A stretch of DNA of 64,000 nt from Sympetrum striolatum. Its lineage: Eukaryota; Arthropoda; Insecta; Odonata; Libellulidae. The notes below the pieces were generated by a model that worked only from the letters and a program-made list of their open reading frames with translations, had not been told where the DNA came from and did not search any database. The position numbers were made by a program, and so were the translations under genes. Within the stretch, counting starts at the first letter, position 1; each line of letters opens with the position of its first letter. The DNA lies in the NCBI GenBank assembly GCA_947579665.1, contig OX388350.1, positions 91,717,152 to 91,781,151 on the forward strand. The letters run 5' to 3'. This document shows positions 1-11,317 of this stretch, piece after piece.

Positions 1-143
1 TGTTTTAGGGAATAACATTTGTGCTCTTATCAAAATCCCAAGTTCAGGCTATGTGCCCTATCGGAAATGCATTCTAACATACAAAGTGGTGGAAAGTAAG
101 ACAGTCCTCTGTCCTTCTTTCCACCACTTTAGATTGTTCTGTC

Positions 144-196
144 AAGATAGCTCAATTGGAAAAAGGAGCTTGAGTCCCAGTCCAGTCAAACTTTTA
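144..196 (+). repeat. Possible tRNA-derived SINE scrap
   Basis: The stretch reads like a decayed tRNA-like head: an A-box-like GATAGCTCAATTGG is followed by a B-box-like GCTTGAGTCCCAGTCCAGTC. The second part resembles the B-box end of the SINE piece at 9.27-9.30 kb (GGTTCGAGTCCCAGCCAAGTC). It is short and divergent, so this is tentative. Confidence 0.25.
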
Positions 197-771
197 TTCC
201 TGCCCATTCTTCCTTTGAATTGTTCCAATTTGAATGTCTTAATGTACTAAGTCATCAATAGTGTGATTATACCTTTGGTCAAAACTAAAGTTTGTCCATC
301 AATTCTTTGCATCTTGCATTGAATCTCAAAAGTCTTAAATTCTTCTTCTTCTTAGTCAGTTGAATAATTGTGAATAATTTGAAATCTTCAATCCACTCTT
401 TGCTATTGAGCAAACTTTTTCTCAATCAAAAAGGTTCACCGAGCTCTAAAGTTAGTGTTTTCAATGGTTGTCCAAAATCATTTCAGAATTGTTCTTTCAG
501 AGACAAAGTAAAACGTCTAGAGGGGGAAGATCTGTCATTCCCATTTTATATCTGATTGGTCTATTACATGCAAATTGGGCATCTCGTGGCAGTTGGAAAT
601 TTTGTATCCAAATTTGGTTTCCCTTACACCTCTGGTAATATCCTGACCATCAACAAGGAGCTGAAATAGGGATTTTTCTCACTAAATTCCTCATAGAGGC
701 AGCCAGGAGTAGCTTCGAGACCACCGTTTGAAGGGAACTACAAGGAAAGGTGTTTAGGAGTAACTGCAGAG

Positions 772-865
772 ATATGCTTGAGAAAACCCAAGGTATTAAA
801 AATTGAATTTGAGCCATATGCTTGAGAAAACCCAAGGTATATGCAGGAATTAAAAATTGAATTTG
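772..865 (+). repeat. Short imperfect tandem duplication
   Basis: The segment 772-811 (ATATGCTTGAGAAAACCCAA through TTGAATTTG) is repeated at 816-865 with a 10-base insertion (ATGCAGGAAT) in the second copy. It lies in the UCKL1 intron and looks like a local slippage or repair duplication. Confidence 0.7.
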
Positions 866-999
866 TCATTGTTGCTTAAATCCAGATTCTCTGATTTCTG
901 ATATTGTTGTATTTGTATTATGGTAATTGATATCATCGCTCCATGCCCATCATTATCCTTTCTGGTTGAATATTTTTTGGTAATTCTCCTCTTTCTTAG

Positions 1000-3900
1000 G
1001 TGCTGAATGACAAGCAACATGAGCTAGCTGCGGCAAATGATTACAACTTTGATCATCCGGATGCATTTGATTTTGAGTTGCTAATAGCCACTCTGAAGAG
1101 GCTTAAAGAAGGGAAGAAAGTGGAGGTGCCAATTTATAATTTTGTCACGCACTCCAGAGAAAATAGAACCGTAAGTTAGAAATTAGATATTGGTCCTTGG
1201 ACAATATGACCTTTTTATTCATATAGTTACCAAATCTTGCTTTACAAGTCCTGCAAATATGTGATATATGAATTTCATTTCAGAAAACTATGTATGGCGC
1301 TAATGTGATAATATTTGAGGGAATTCTTTGCTTTTATAACTCAGAAGTTCTCAAGGTTCGTATGCCTTAGAATGTTAGTTTAGCAAGAAAATGGATATGA
1401 CATTTTCCCTCCATTTTTTAGAACATGAGTTAATGCTTAAGAAGTCATAAAAATGTCTCCTATATCGAAATCTATATATTACATCTAAATCGCAATTCTT
1501 TTTTCTCTATGGATACAGTAGATGCTGGATATGAAGGTATTTGTTGACACAGATTCGGATATTCGGTTGGCTCGTCGGTTGAGGAGAGACATAACGCAGA
1601 GAGGCCGTGAACTAGTTGGTGTGCTGAAGCAGTATTGCGCCTACGTTAAGCCATCGTTTGATTACTACATAGCACCGTCCATGACTCACGCAGATATTAT
1701 AGTTCCTCGTGGAGGTGAAAATGCGGTAGCAATTGAATTGATTGTCCAACACGTGCACACAAGGTTGCAAGAAGTAAGTAATCATTTGTTTGAAATTTTG
1801 GATTTAATATACTCTTTCTCCTAATGAATATATTGTAGTACTCTTGATTTTAAAATTTTCTTGCCCTTTCAATTTTTTATAAGACTTTTTTAAGAATTGT
1901 TTCCAATTGCTTTTCAGAGAGGTCTGAAGCTTCGAGAAAATCTTGTGAGTTCATGCATCAAAAAGAGTTTGCCCCAATCCTTGTACAAATTACCATCCAC
2001 ACCACAGATACAAGGACTGCATACATTCATTCGGAATAAGGATACTCCAAGAGATGAATTCATTTTCTATTCAAAGAGGCTGATGAGGCTGGTCATTGAA
2101 TTTACTCTCTCTCTCTTCCCTTTCAAGGTATTCTTTTTTTAATTCTTATCATTGCCGTATCATAGAACAGACAATTAGGAAGAAGTATATTAAAATATAT
2201 TATGTCTAAGAATAATCGATTCAAACCAATCATTTTAGTTACTGAATCAGAAATATTCTTATTCTGTTTTATAAATAAACTGAAAAGAATGAATCGACTT
2301 ACTACATAAAACTCTAAGCTGTATGTTAATTCATTAAGGTCTTACGAAAAGTGAAAAATAGTATTCTACCTATTATTTTATTTCTTATACTAATATTGCT
2401 ATATTATAGTTTTTTTGCTATTTTACCTTTTACTAATTTTGCTAATGTGTAGCAAAATGTTAGTAGCTTGCACTTACATAAATTTTGAATAATGTATTGT
2501 GTTGCAGAGCATGACAGTGGATACGCCCCAAGGTGTGCCATATCATGGGAAGAGGAGTACAACGGATAAAATCTGTGGGGTGTCAATCATGAGGGCTGGA
2601 GAGACAATGGAGCAAGCTGTGTGTGACGTCTGCAAAGACATACGGATCGGCAAGATTCTCATCCAGACTAATTTCAACACTGGGGAGCCAGAGGTATATT
2701 TTGATTTGTGAGGCATGGAAATACCAAATAGGCTGTATTCTATTGATAAGGTGGCTGATATTTTCTGTAATTATCATGCAGTGCTTTGTCTCTATTGACT
2801 AATATGAGGACGTAGTTGACTAGCTTATTGGAAAAATTACGCTGTGCACATTACAAGGCATAGCACGTAATATCATAGTTTATATTCAAATGCCACAATG
2901 GGTTGAAGTGCCACTTTTAAATTACATGCAGGAAAAACTGCAACTTTTAGTTGGAACATATTCCAAGTGACTTTGGTAGTGAAGCCTTAAAATGAAACAA
3001 CATTTTCAAATGGCTTGTAAGTTTTTGTGGCAGTACTCTGGCAGTGAGCGCCAAAGACAACCTACAGCTAGGTACCCGGAATATATTAACTAGCAAGTTG
3101 AACTAAGTCATTTGCTTCAATCTCTGAACCCAAGTCTGTGCCCCTTAATGTTTCAACTATTGAGGAACTCACATTTTGTAGCACATCTAATGCAAGGGAC
3201 CTGGATATTTATATGAAGGTTTATGCATGTTAATGTGTAGTTTGATTGAAAAATGAAAATCTCCATAAGGGGTCCTGTTAGTGACCTCTGGTGATATCAT
3301 TTGCCCAATAGAAGTTTTCTAGCAAAATATTTGTTTTGATTTTTTTCCTGAATTTCATTTTGGTTATTGGTTGCTCATACTTTTTTTCATAATTTGTATA
3401 ACATTGTATGTTATTAAAGATATTTTACATCAGTTTCATTCTTATTTCCCAGTTGTACTACTTGAGACTTCCTAAAGACATAAGAGATTATCGTGTCATA
3501 TTGATGGATGCTACTGTGGCTACCGGTGCAGCTGCCATGATGGCTATAAGGGTTCTGTTGGATCACGATGTTCCAGGGAAAAATATCTACATTGTCTCAC
3601 TTTTGATGGCTGTTGCAGGTATTATGCATGATTAATCTAATCTGGCATCCTTTCAAAGTTTGGATTGTCTCGCAAATGATCATTTTGAATTTACATCAAT
3701 ATCAAGTCATCTTTTGCGTTAATGCGATATTATGTGAAATTTATTTCCTTCTTCGTATTCAGAAAACTCGATGCAGCAAGCCTGATGTTTTGTTTTTCCC
3801 CATGAAAATTTACTGTAGTGGATTCATGTTAAAAATATTTATGTATCGGTTGATATTTTGCTGAATAACAAAAACAATGGTGATAAAAATTTCAATTACT

Positions 3901-4301
3901 AAATAGTAACCATTTAATAATTTTCATATTTCCTTATACTAATTGCATTCGTAGCAGTAGATCACATACTATCTAGTAGTGCCGCATACTATCTACACAT
4001 ATTGAAGGAGTAGCAATGTGTATCAATTTTTAAATTGTAGCATATTGGGTAACAGGGGTCCTGTACTATAGAAATTAAAGTTTATGTATGGGTAATAAAT
4101 AGAAAATTATCCTTCTTCAATGTTATTAATTTTCACTTTTCAGGAGTCCATTCTATTGCATATGCATTTCCTGATGTGAATATTGTTACATCTGCTGTTG
4201 ACCCTGACATCAATGAGAAGTTCTATGTGCTGCCAGGAATAGGCAACTTTGGAGATAGGTATTTCGGCACTGAACCTTCAGAGGATAGCCTTGGTTCTTA
4301 A
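1000..4301 (+). CDS. UCKL1: Uridine-cytidine kinase-like 1, 3' seven coding exons (5' partial)
   Basis: Seven exons join in frame with GT-AG introns: 1000-1170, 1284-1355, 1522-1773, 1918-2127, 2508-2693, 3453-3618, 4144-4301 (TAA). They give about 404 residues, the C-terminal three quarters of a protein that is about 550 residues in vertebrates. The first three exons encode the back half of a uridine/cytidine kinase domain (FDHPDAFDF nucleoside-site motif, VIIFEGI, lid-type RRLRRDI..RGR). The last four encode a uracil phosphoribosyltransferase-like domain ([26 protein letters not shown], then [11 protein letters not shown] at the PRPP-loop position, ending [13 protein letters not shown]). 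The family is expected to phosphorylate uridine/cytidine in pyrimidine salvage in the cytosol or nucleus; UPRT activity of the second domain is doubtful in animals. The P-loop exon lies upstream of the window. No stop or frameshift is seen, so the gene is probably functional. Confidence 0.95.
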
Positions 4302-5955
4302 ATTTTCAACCACTTTCAGTTGTATTCTGCCTTGCAAAAGACATTCTTGGATTTATTATTCTGGCAATGGGTTGATTTCTTCAATGTGTTTAATTTAATT
4401 ACTGACTGGTTCTCATCAGCAGCTTGCTGTGTGAAGCAAGCTGAATGGGAATTGTATTTACGGCTGACCCAACTGATGTTCCATAAAAGGAGGGTCAATT
4501 GAAAATGTTTTTTATTTTATTTTGATAAGATTGTTTGGAAAGTGAAGCATTTGCTGGAATGGCTTCCCATAGATATGACGTGAATTTGAACTATTGGAAA
4601 ATGTCAAACATTTAAATTACTCGGTTAAATAGACGTTATTCAAATAAATGCATTGGCTGTTGCAAATGAAATGTAGGATAGCCAAAAGTTAAAGAAAATT
4701 TTTGATCATATTTTCAAGCTATCAGTTCCAATATATTTTCTTCTGTGTATTAACTCCTATGAAGTGAGTACTTAAGGAATGTAAGCCTCGTTGTTATTGT
4801 ATTCTCTCTAATCTCTTTCAAGAATTTGTTGCGACTATTTTCTTCTTTCATGTTTTACAACAAATATGTAGTTATAAAATGATCTCCGTGCATTCATCGT
4901 GACAAGTCAGTGTTTGCTGAGGTGAATATTTCTGTAGATCTCTATTATTGTGAATCAATTTTTTGCCATCAATCTCAGTTAGCTCTTTCATGATTTATCA
5001 CGAGATTAATCATTATTTATATTATATATGCAATTAAAAAACTTTGGAAACCCTAGTGTAGTGTCACCATGGCTAGATAGTGACTGGTTTGATGAAAGTA
5101 TTTTCTATCCATTTCTTGATATGGTTTAGGACACAGTTGTTAGTGCACAAATTATCCTATGATTAAGATAAATAATTTAGGGTAAATTTTGCACAATGTC
5201 ATTTGCGAGGAAAAACCTTCCAAATGACATTAAAAACAATGAGACTGCAGTACATGATTGCTCAGTTTGCTTGAGCATGTTCCAAGAAAGCACCGTAATC
5301 ACTCATTTACTTCAATTCATTGGGAATTTCTGAGGTGCCCACGCTAGATATTCCATTCTTTTTTTCTTGTTCTGTTTTGGAATTGTCGATTTATATTTTC
5401 GGAATTGAGTAATCTGCATTGTATTCCGACTAATGAGAACTTTAAGGTGCTTCAAGAATATCTGGGCAAGTTGTGTCATTGCAAACGATGTTCACTTAAG
5501 CAAGCAGTAGTGTGGTGAAAACATTTTATGAGGTTTTAGAAGTCAAACTTCAATTTTTTTACTAACAATGGTCACTGATTGCCTCGAGGGAGGGAGAGAT
5601 ATGTTTTTATTGCGCGAGATAATTATTATTTCTTGAATTAAATATAAAACTATGTAGACAATGGGGTTTACTTAAAATACAATTTTTGATGCTGTGTCAA
5701 ATACCCTCAGTCAATTACTGTTCATATTTAATGTCAATTATGTTTGCAAATCATTTGTTTCCTTCGTAAAATGTGATTTTAAGCTATGATAGTTGAGGAT
5801 TGGAGGAATTTTTCATCCATTAATTATGCTTTAAGAGCAAGATATTTTAGTTTTGTTCTTTTCCATTTGCTGTGTAATTCTTAATTGTAATTGTAAAAAC
5901 TGTATTTCCTTAGGTTGAATGCTAAAGGGTAATAAAAGTGTCTTAAACATGTTGC
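4302..5955 (+). other. Probable UCKL1 3' untranslated region
   Basis: From the TAA at 4299-4301 to the first convincing AATAAA at 5931-5936 the sequence is AT-rich, non-coding and free of recognisable transposons, as expected for a long 3' UTR. Earlier poly(A) sites may exist. The extent is inferred from the signal only. Confidence 0.45.
5931..5936 (+). promoter_or_regulatory. Candidate polyadenylation signal of UCKL1
   Basis: A canonical AATAAA, followed within 40 bases by a G/T-rich stretch (GTGTC, ATGTTGCG, GATGTTATT) that could act as the downstream element. It is the first strong match after the UCKL1 stop codon. Confidence 0.45.
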
Positions 5956-6705
5956 GCTGAGATGTTATTCATATTCTGTGAAAGGGAAATCTACGTACAT
6001 CTGATGTGACATAAATTTCCACATGCCATTATAAATCTGTAGGCAATTTAACCGCATATAATGTGTATTTGACAGTTCTGAGAACTGAATTACTTGCACT
6101 AATGTATTATTCTACCCTATCTGTTTAAAAATATCAAGTACGCATGATATGCGTTAAAATTACCGACTTATTTTGGATGGAAAGTATATGCATAGTATTG
6201 CTGTGTTGTTCTGGTATTTTAAACCAAGATTAGGTGTGGTTTTAGTATAAAAATTCATAAATATAATTGTGAAAAGTACTTAATTCGTATGACTTCTTTT
6301 CATATAGCATTTTGTCATGGGATACATTTATTTACATATTATTATTTCCATAAGAGTTACAGAAAAACATTTTGGTAGTACAGCAGTTGATGGTTACAAC
6401 TAGCTTCAACTAAGTTACAACTACTGTTGAGTACAACTGTTGTGACTAAACTTTATTAATTTAGATAGAATCCTATTAAATAAACAATGCAAATTCTTAT
6501 TTTAATATGATCCCAATTATGGAGTTCCACCAAGTTAAGACCTCTTTGATCGAAGTTATTATTTATTAATTAATTTAAATGCTGCAAGTTGGTATTTATA
6601 CCAGGTGGCAGTGGTTGAGGGGGATATAACAATACAATCTGTCCGGCATTCGCCCAAGGACGGGAGGGAAACCCCTCCAGAAACCTCCCTCCATTAACTA
6701 ATGTA
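5956..6705. other. Intergenic sequence, no gene seen
   Basis: AT-rich sequence with no convincing exon or RNA gene. The last 100 bases before the pogo element (GTCCGGCATTCGCCC, GGACGGGAGGG) have a different, GC-richer character and may belong to an older repeat that the pogo element split, but I cannot name it. Confidence 0.5.
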
Positions 6706-6732
6706 CCGTATTTCCCGGCCTATAAGACGCAC
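6706..6732 (+). repeat. Left terminal inverted repeat of the pogo element
   Basis: Begins CCGTATTTCCCGGCC and continues TATAAGACGCAC. It pairs with 8608-8634 in inverse orientation with two mismatches. A near copy of its inner half follows immediately (GGCGCATAAGACGCACC). Confidence 0.85.
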
Positions 6733-6887
6733 CGGCGCATAAGACGCACCTTGATTTTTCAGGTTAGAATTTACGGAAAAAACTTAAATACTTAGATCAT
6801 ACAGAAAAGAATCAAAAGTATTTTAATGATAACATTTTACACAAAAACGGAACTTTAATGTTAAAATAATAACAAATATATCGGAGT

Positions 6888-8142
6888 TTATTCATCATAG
6901 AATCCCAAAAATTCCTCATCACTGCTGCTAAAATCATATGAGCAGTTGTTTTCACAGGAGACGTCACTTTCCTCATACAAAATGTCATCCTCACTTCCAT
7001 CCAGCGCATTGCTGATTCCGCACTTTATGAAAGCATTTATGATGGTCTCTATATTAACTTTCTGCCAGGACTTCTTCACCCTCTCACAAACACTAGAAAT
7101 TGACGGCCGTTTCATTCTTCCAGTCGGTGTGATGTCGTGAGTTGGTGCTTCCATCCACTTTATCCATTCTTCATGCATAAATCCTTTGAATGGTTTATTG
7201 ACTGAAACATCCAAAGGCTGCAGTTGAGAAGTCAACCCACCAGGAATCACAGCGAGATGCGTCTTCAGTTCAGTAGCAAGTATTTTTGCGGACTCCGTTA
7301 TGTGGGCCTTAACTGATCGCACACTAATAAAGACGATTTCTTTAAAAGTCCACCTGGGCGCCTGGACCACACCTTCTGCAACCACAGTTTCATGCCCTCT
7401 CCATCCATCCATCCTTTAGGATAAACGTGAATATAAATTCCATGTGGAATTGTACATTTTGGCAGCGTTTTTCGTTTTTAACAAAGGAGGGAGTTTTGAA
7501 CCGTCAGCACAACATGCAAGGACAACAGTATAGCGTGTTTTTTCATTACCGGAAGTCTTTATCATCACTGTCTTGGCACCTTTAATGTCCACTGTTCTAT
7601 TTGATGGCACGTCAAACGTCAAGGGAATCTCATCCATATTTCCTATTTGTCCTATCTCAAAACACTTCATTTTTCTCAAGTTTATTACGTATTTGTGGAA
7701 TTCGATAATCTTTTTTTCGTATTCAGGTGGCAGTTTTTGTGCTATTGTAGTTCTAGTACGCATGCACAGACCATTTCTCTTCATAAATCTTTCACACCAC
7801 GACGTTGTCCCAGCGAAATCGGCAATAGACATATTTATTGCTAATTTTCTCGCTTCCATTAAAATCATTTTTGTTGAAACAATGATCCCATTCTTCCTGT
7901 GTTTTATTACCCAGTTCTTAACATGTTCCTCAAGTTTTGGCCTTTAGGAGAACATGAACGTAAAGTTTTCTTACTCTTATCTGCATTCACTAAATCCATC
8001 TTCTGCATTCTCGTATCATCTTCTCAGTTGGAGGTGGGCCAAAACGCCTTGCAGCTGCCCGGTTGCCTTGTTCCGAAGCATAATTCACGACTTCAAGTTT
8101 AAATTCAATACTGTACGACAATCTTCTCTCCTTTGATCCCAT
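6888..8142 (-). pseudogene. Pogo/POGK-like transposase pseudogene
   Basis: Reading on the minus strand from an ATG at 8142: an N-terminal Psq/Brinker-like helix-turn-helix (FKLEVVNYA..GNRAAARRFG), then a frameshifted link (about 7990-7880) in which EEHVKNWVIKHRKNG can still be read, then a CENP-B-type DNA-binding segment (TTSWCERFMKRNGL) and the start of the DDE domain (GNMDEIPLTFD with the first catalytic Asp, then TVVLACCADGSKLPP). A TAA at 7416-7418 interrupts the domain. The rest resumes in the same frame with IPGGLTSQLQPLDVSVNKPFK, diagnostic of pogo/Tigger transposases, and an acidic tail ending at 6888. At the expected second catalytic Asp (DSFRAH-type motif) the sequence reads ISVRSVKAH, so that residue appears lost. 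Frameshifts, a stop and the lost Asp make this a dead copy. Confidence 0.85.
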
Positions 8143-8607
8143 CAGGTTATTCCAATTTTTAGTTTCTGGGCGTAGAAAGAAATGTATTACGCACTGAACA
8201 CCACTCTCATACAAGGTTGAGTGCCGATAAACTCTTTATGGCGAGAGATACAATGTATTAGCATAGGGATGACATCTCCGTTGGCCCAATGTGTATAAGT
8301 TTTGCAGCAGCACCACATGCGAGATTAAACTAAACGTGCTACATTCCTGATTCACCAGGGATTTTTTTAAAGAAAGTTCTGTCATCGAAATATTAAAACT
8401 GTATTACAAACTACTTGCTCAAAAAAGTGTTATTATCGAAATTTGTAATGAATTGGACTATTTTCAATGCCTGATACGATAAAAAATACTTAATAGTATT
8501 TATTTATCCTGGCAAAACGGCTTTCTTATTATAGGACGAAGTTATACCGTATACCATCGGCGCATAAGACGCAGACTGATTTTAGAGCACATTTTGGAGT
8601 AAAAAAA

Positions 8608-8634
8608 GTGCGTCTTAAAGGTCGGGAAATACGG
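8608..8634 (-). repeat. Right terminal inverted repeat of the pogo element
   Basis: Its reverse complement reads CCGTATTTCCCGACCTTTAA then GACGCAC, matching the left end. It is followed by the TA duplication at 8635-8636. Confidence 0.85.
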
Positions 8635-8999
8635 TAAATTCAGTAAATGAGGAAAAACTCTGCCTAAGACATCTTGTGGTGGTTAGGGGAAAGAAAATAG
8701 TTGGGACACTGTCTCCCATAAGGTTAGCCATCTATATCCTTACTTTATGATCTATGGTAATTCATAATATAAAGTAACAAGGGATAGGAACTAATACAAT
8801 ATAGGATATATAAAGAATAATACAATGATTCAAATCAATTTGCATACAATAGATTAGCTGTACAATCATCAAACAGAAGTAAATCTTGTTTTTCTAGACA
8901 ACCTTATTACTAATAAAACCTGCTCTTTGAAATGTTTAACACACTTCTTATATTACTTATTGGCAAATTGTGATCTACCATGTACAAGAAGTGAAAAAT
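8635..8999. other. No gene seen
   Basis: AT-rich sequence after the pogo element. I recognise nothing in it; the first 100 bases may be the other half of whatever repeat the pogo element interrupted. Confidence 0.5.
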
Positions 9000-9078
9000 A
9001 GACTTGGCTGGGACTCAAACCAATGTCTCTCAATTTGTGGGCAGGTGTTCTTACCAACTAAACTACCGAGCCACGTCA
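9000..9078 (-). repeat. tRNA-derived SINE head (inverted)
   Basis: On the minus strand the stretch reads like a tRNA: GACGTGGCTCGGTAGTTTAG then TTGGTAAGAAC (A box) and later GGTTTGAGTCCCAGCCAAGTC-like sequence (B box and 3' acceptor side). Spacing between the boxes is tRNA-like. It has no proper acceptor stem pairing that I can see, so it is a SINE head or tRNA relic and not a working tRNA gene. Confidence 0.6.
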
Positions 9079-9224
9079 TCCTCACATTCTGTAAGGTGGG
9101 GGCTTTTGTATAGAGGTGCTCCACTTACAGGCACCAACCACCACCAGAGGTGTTTGTTTGGTGGTACTGAGGCAACCGAAACACAGCAATTTTATGAGTT
9201 ATCTTCTCCAGGAAATTTTTCAAG

Positions 9225-9420
9225 TGATGGAATTGAATTTTATCTTAACACTTGCCAAGAAAGTGGGAGACCTGGGTTCGAGTCCCAGCCAAGTCACCTA
9301 ACACCGATAGGAAAAGGGAGATTCAGCTCTTTCTTGCAAGATTTCATACATTTTGGGTTCTCTCCAAGTTCAGAATCAAATTTTTACATTGTTAGGGAAA
9401 AGATATATGGGGAACATTAG
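9225..9420 (+). repeat. tRNA-derived SINE, same family, opposite orientation
   Basis: The segment contains CACTTGCCAAGAAAGTGGGA followed by GACCTGGGTTCGAGTCCCAG and CCAAGTCACC, a good B box with the same 3' context as the inverted piece at 9.0 kb. A non-tRNA body continues to about 9420. With that piece it forms an imperfect inverted pair about 150 bp apart. An open frame across this region is fortuitous. Confidence 0.5.
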
Positions 9421-11071
9421 GTAGCTATGTAAAAACCCAGAATTTTGTGTAAATTAGAAGAAAGCGAGAGTTGTGGCAAAGGAATGGCTGAGAGGAGGCC
9501 GATGAACAATGGTGTTATCACTGATGTGAAAGGAAATGGAAAATAACTCGGAGCAAAAAATTTTGAATGCAAATAAATTCTCAAATTTAATTGCTTTATG
9601 TTATAAGACTTATAAACACAGCATGTCACTGAATGGACAATTAATCTCGTTTAAGTAAATAAATATTGCATTAAAAAGTATATTACTTGGTTTTTCAATC
9701 TTTCCTGTTTACCCCATTGATTGTTCCTGAAATATATGTAATTCCTTTTGATATGTTTGGATTATCTCCAACCCTAAATGGTAACGAGTCGCTCATGAAT
9801 GGTTTCCAAATTTTTGTATATTCTACACAAGTATAATGATTCAATATCTTGGCACCTCTTATGTTATATTATTAGCAATGGAAAACAATTTGCATTTAGA
9901 AATGAAGTAATCTAGAAATGTAGATAACATTCATTCAGAATTGGATTTAGTAACACAATGCTCTTCTTCAGAATGAAATTGCCAATGTTCTAAATACACA
10001 CTTTCCATTAACTTCCCCTCCCCTTAATGCTTCCTAGGAGACCTTGAGGGCAATCTAAGTCATTATTTCGAACCTCATCGCAAATTCTTTTACAGGTTAA
10101 GAGCCCCCTAAATCTTAACTGCAGGCTTAATTTGAGTTAATTCCCTAAAAGTTGTTGTATCTCCATAACATTAATTTCTTTTTGTTATTGAATATACTTT
10201 GTTCTAGGAATAGCCGTGTCCCAACTTTCCTTTCTTTACTGATATAAATTTAATACCAAAAATATCAAAATAAATGAAAATTAAGGCACTCGTTAATTTT
10301 TAATAATAAATATACTAAAATGTAAGTCATTGAGGCATATCATATGAGAAGGAAATCGTATACTTAAATATGTGGTATTAATAATCAATAAATAGAAAAT
10401 ATTCTTCAATTTTTCTATGTATAACATAATTATTCATACCAAACTATTTTGACTCTATCAACAACAATGAGAAACTGTTTCTACTTTGTATTTACAGAAA
10501 TAAACTGCAATTCTATATTTCATGTATAGAATGCATTAATGGACTGAAATAATGGTTTACATGATATTTCAAAAGATAAATGTAAAGAGTTTGTCTAGTA
10601 ATAATAAAAGATATGCCAACTTAATGTTTGTCTGTAAAGTACTCAACCCAAAGGCCGGTTGATACCTCAACCCCTCTGACATAAGCTACTAAAAGCTTGT
10701 GAAGAAGAATGAGGTTCACTAGGCAGGATGAGGAGTGAGGTAGTATGCCATTGCTTTCCTCACTGAGCCAGAATGCTTTGAGCGAAGCATGTTCACTTAG
10801 TGAACTGTTTCGCTGTAATGCACTGTACAACTTATTTTGTGATTCTTTTGGGAGAGTGGATGTTTGTCGATTTGATCACGTCTCGCATTTTGAGGTTAGC
10901 TAACGATGTCCTTTTTCCAGCGATCAATATTAATCTGCTATATGATTCCCTTGAATCCTTAAAAAGAAAAATTGATTCTAACATGTAATTGTAATGTCCT
11001 TTTTAATATATGAAGCCTAAGTGATTTTATTTTTAGATTTATATTTCCGTATTTCATTTTTATTTTATTGT
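9421..11071. other. No gene seen; possible unnamed repeat at about 10.62-10.83 kb
   Basis: Mostly AT-rich. The segment 10621-10830 is less AT-rich and structured (ACTCAACCCAAAGGCCGG, then GAGGAGTGAGGTAGTATGCC and GCTTTCCTCACTGAGCC), the look of a dispersed repeat, but I cannot name it. A short frame ending at 10988 (INLLYDSLESLKRKI) could be the last codons of a jockey-like LINE, since AATAAA-type sequence resumes after the hAT element at 17.54 kb. Both are guesses. Confidence 0.35.
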
Positions 11072-11079
11072 ATCGCATG
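11072..11079 (+). repeat. Left 8-bp target site duplication of the hAT element
   Basis: ATCGCATG at 11072-11079 is repeated exactly at 17505-17512. An 8-bp duplication is the signature of hAT transposition. Confidence 0.85.
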
Positions 11080-11317
11080 TAGACATGGGCGCCGTTATGA
11101 TTTTTGTCAGCGGCGGCGTAGGGGGAAAATGAAGCCGGCGGCGGCGGCGTAACGGCGTGAACGCTGACTGCTTAATCGTCGGCGGCGGCGCGGCGTAACC
11201 GGCGGCGTGTAAATTTTCGTTCGTATACGGCAGAAAAAAAGGCGAATAACTCGAATATCTGAGAATACATTATTACAATTATATCATACCAATAAAAATA
11301 TAAAAATAAGATTTTAT

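Larger units (their letters stand above)
1..999. other. Intron (or upstream part) of the UCKL1-like gene
   Basis: No exon is recognisable here. The first coding exon in the window starts at 1000 after a clean acceptor (ctttcttag), so this stretch should be intron between it and an upstream exon encoding the P-loop part of the kinase, which is outside the window. Short open frames in it have no recognisable similarity. A possible SINE scrap and a small duplication inside it are listed separately. Confidence 0.6.
6706..8634 (-). mobile_element. Pogo-type DNA transposon, full length but inactive (1,929 bp)
   Basis: Inverted terminal repeats match at 25 of 27 positions (CCGTATTTCCCGGCCTATAA... 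at 6706 against the reverse complement of ...GGTCGGGAAATACGG ending at 8634). Both ends are flanked by TA (6704-6705, 8635-8636), the target duplication of Tc1/mariner/pogo elements. A second motif, GGCGCATAAGACGCA, lies just inside both ends in the same direct orientation (about 6734 and 8562). The interior encodes a decayed pogo transposase on the minus strand. Sitting about 750 bp past the UCKL1 poly(A) signal, it has no apparent link to that gene. Confidence 0.88.

Noticed and set aside
9004..9420. 138-residue open frame as a gene
   Set aside because: It runs through two tRNA-like SINE pieces in opposite orientations; the reading frame is fortuitous.
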